From Planctomycetota bacterium (GTDB lineage Bacteria > Planctomycetota > UBA1135), in NCBI GenBank assembly GCA_027021325.1, contig JALUUN010000574.1, positions 1-6,916 on the forward strand: a stretch of 6,916 nt of DNA, written 5' to 3'. Both the position numbers and the translations under genes were made by a program. A model generated the notes under the pieces. It saw nothing but the letters and a program-made list of their open reading frames with translations. It did not search any database and was not told where the DNA came from. Shown piece by piece: positions 6,779 to 6,916 of this stretch (position 1 is its first letter; each line of letters starts with the position of its first letter).

Positions 6779-6799
6779 GCCATGTTATGGCTTGGGTTT
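6774..6799 (+). terminator. Probable intrinsic terminator overlapping the HD gene stop codon
   Basis: A 10-bp stem pairs 6774-6783 (CCTAAGCCAT) with 6787-6796 (ATGGCTTGGG) around a 3-nt loop (GTT). Seven pairs in the core, AAGCCAT/ATGGCTT, are perfect, and U6776-G6794 is a wobble. TTT follows at 6797-6799 and is then broken by GTG, so the U-tract is short. The hairpin contains the TAA stop (6776-6778) of the HD gene, fitting the end of the manA-synthase-HD transcription unit. An alternative reading is a DNA palindrome for a binding protein. Confidence 0.5.
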
Positions 6800-6916
6800 G
6801 TGCTAACTGTTCTGGCCCTGGAGGGGGCTGCTAGCATGGGCAGTCCGCATCGGCGCCCTGCGCCGGGAAAAAGCCCGGGACATTCCTGAAACCCTGGCAG
6901 TACCCGGGCCTAAGGC
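6800..6916 (+). other. Non-coding tail with overlapping hairpins, possible leader of the next gene
   Basis: No family-level gene or known RNA is recognised here. It is less uniformly GC-rich than the coding regions. Hairpins seen: CGGCGC/GCGCCG (6851-6856 with 6860-6865, CCT loop); CCGGG/CCCGG (6863-6867 with 6874-6878, AAAAAG loop); and GCCCGGG/CCCGGGC (6873-6879 with 6903-6909). They share bases, so some are mutually exclusive. GGAGGGGG at 6820-6827 precedes an ATG at 6836 that opens a 17-codon frame ending at TGA 6887-6889 (begins MGSPHRRPAPG). TGCTAGCAT at 6829-6837 is extended -10-like but has no matching -35. It could be a regulatory leader, a small RNA or chance; the window ends too early to decide. 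Confidence 0.3.

Noticed and set aside
6812..6838. Possible sigma-54 promoter (TGGCCC...GCTGCT).
   Set aside because: The GG and GC elements do not fall at the required 10-bp spacing in any register I tried.
6836..6916. c-di-GMP (GEMM), cobalamin, glycine or ZTP riboswitch, SRP RNA, 6S RNA or tmRNA in the right-hand tail.
   Set aside because: The endings CCCGGGCCTAAGG superficially recall GEMM, but the conserved core segments are absent, and none of the other conserved cores could be found.

Overview
This is a dense, very GC-rich bacterial chromosomal segment (roughly 70% G+C or more by eye, with third codon positions mostly G or C). It holds six protein-coding genes, one cut by the window's left edge. 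I see no rRNA, tRNA, insertion sequence, phage gene, CRISPR array or other sign of recent transfer. The gene content is housekeeping in character. The phylum cannot be fixed from this sequence. A high-GC bacterium, perhaps Gram-negative (Acidobacteriota, Myxococcota or Pseudomonadota-like), is a reasonable guess, held with low confidence.

Layout, left to right. (1) 3-1817 (+) is the 3' part of an M1-family zinc aminopeptidase with a C-terminal HEAT-like helical region; its N-terminal domain lies outside the window. (2) 1830-2627 (+) is a TauE/SafE (TSUP) membrane permease, 12 bp downstream and probably co-transcribed. (3) 2636-3349 (-) converges on the permease with only 8 bp between the stops. 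It encodes an unrecognised 237-residue protein with one N-terminal membrane helix, a short coiled coil and a mostly beta C-terminal domain. (4) A 58-bp divergent intergenic region (3350-3407) carries a -10-like TAGAAT just before the next start. (5) 3408-4412 (+) is a short-form, type I-like mannose-6-phosphate isomerase (manA). (6) 4431-5363 (+) is an RsuA/RluB-family rRNA pseudouridine synthase. (7) 5366-6778 (+) is a SAMHD1-like HD-domain phosphohydrolase, separated from the previous stop by 2 bp. (8) A 10-bp hairpin overlaps the last stop codon and is followed by TTT, making a plausible terminator. The final ~115 bp hold no clear gene but carry several mutually exclusive hairpins and a 17-codon reading frame with a good Shine-Dalgarno sequence.

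The right-hand trio (manA, pseudouridine synthase, HD hydrolase) looks like one transcription unit, with gaps of 18 and 2 bp and one terminator at the end. Its members act in sugar-phosphate metabolism, ribosome modification and probably nucleotide hydrolysis, so they read as a housekeeping run and not as a dedicated pathway. I did not find convincing evidence of a new multi-gene system. The items most worth following up are the unrecognised coiled-coil membrane protein, the HD protein's retention of SAMHD1 catalytic and some allosteric residues, the possibly leaderless manA transcript, and the structured right-hand tail.
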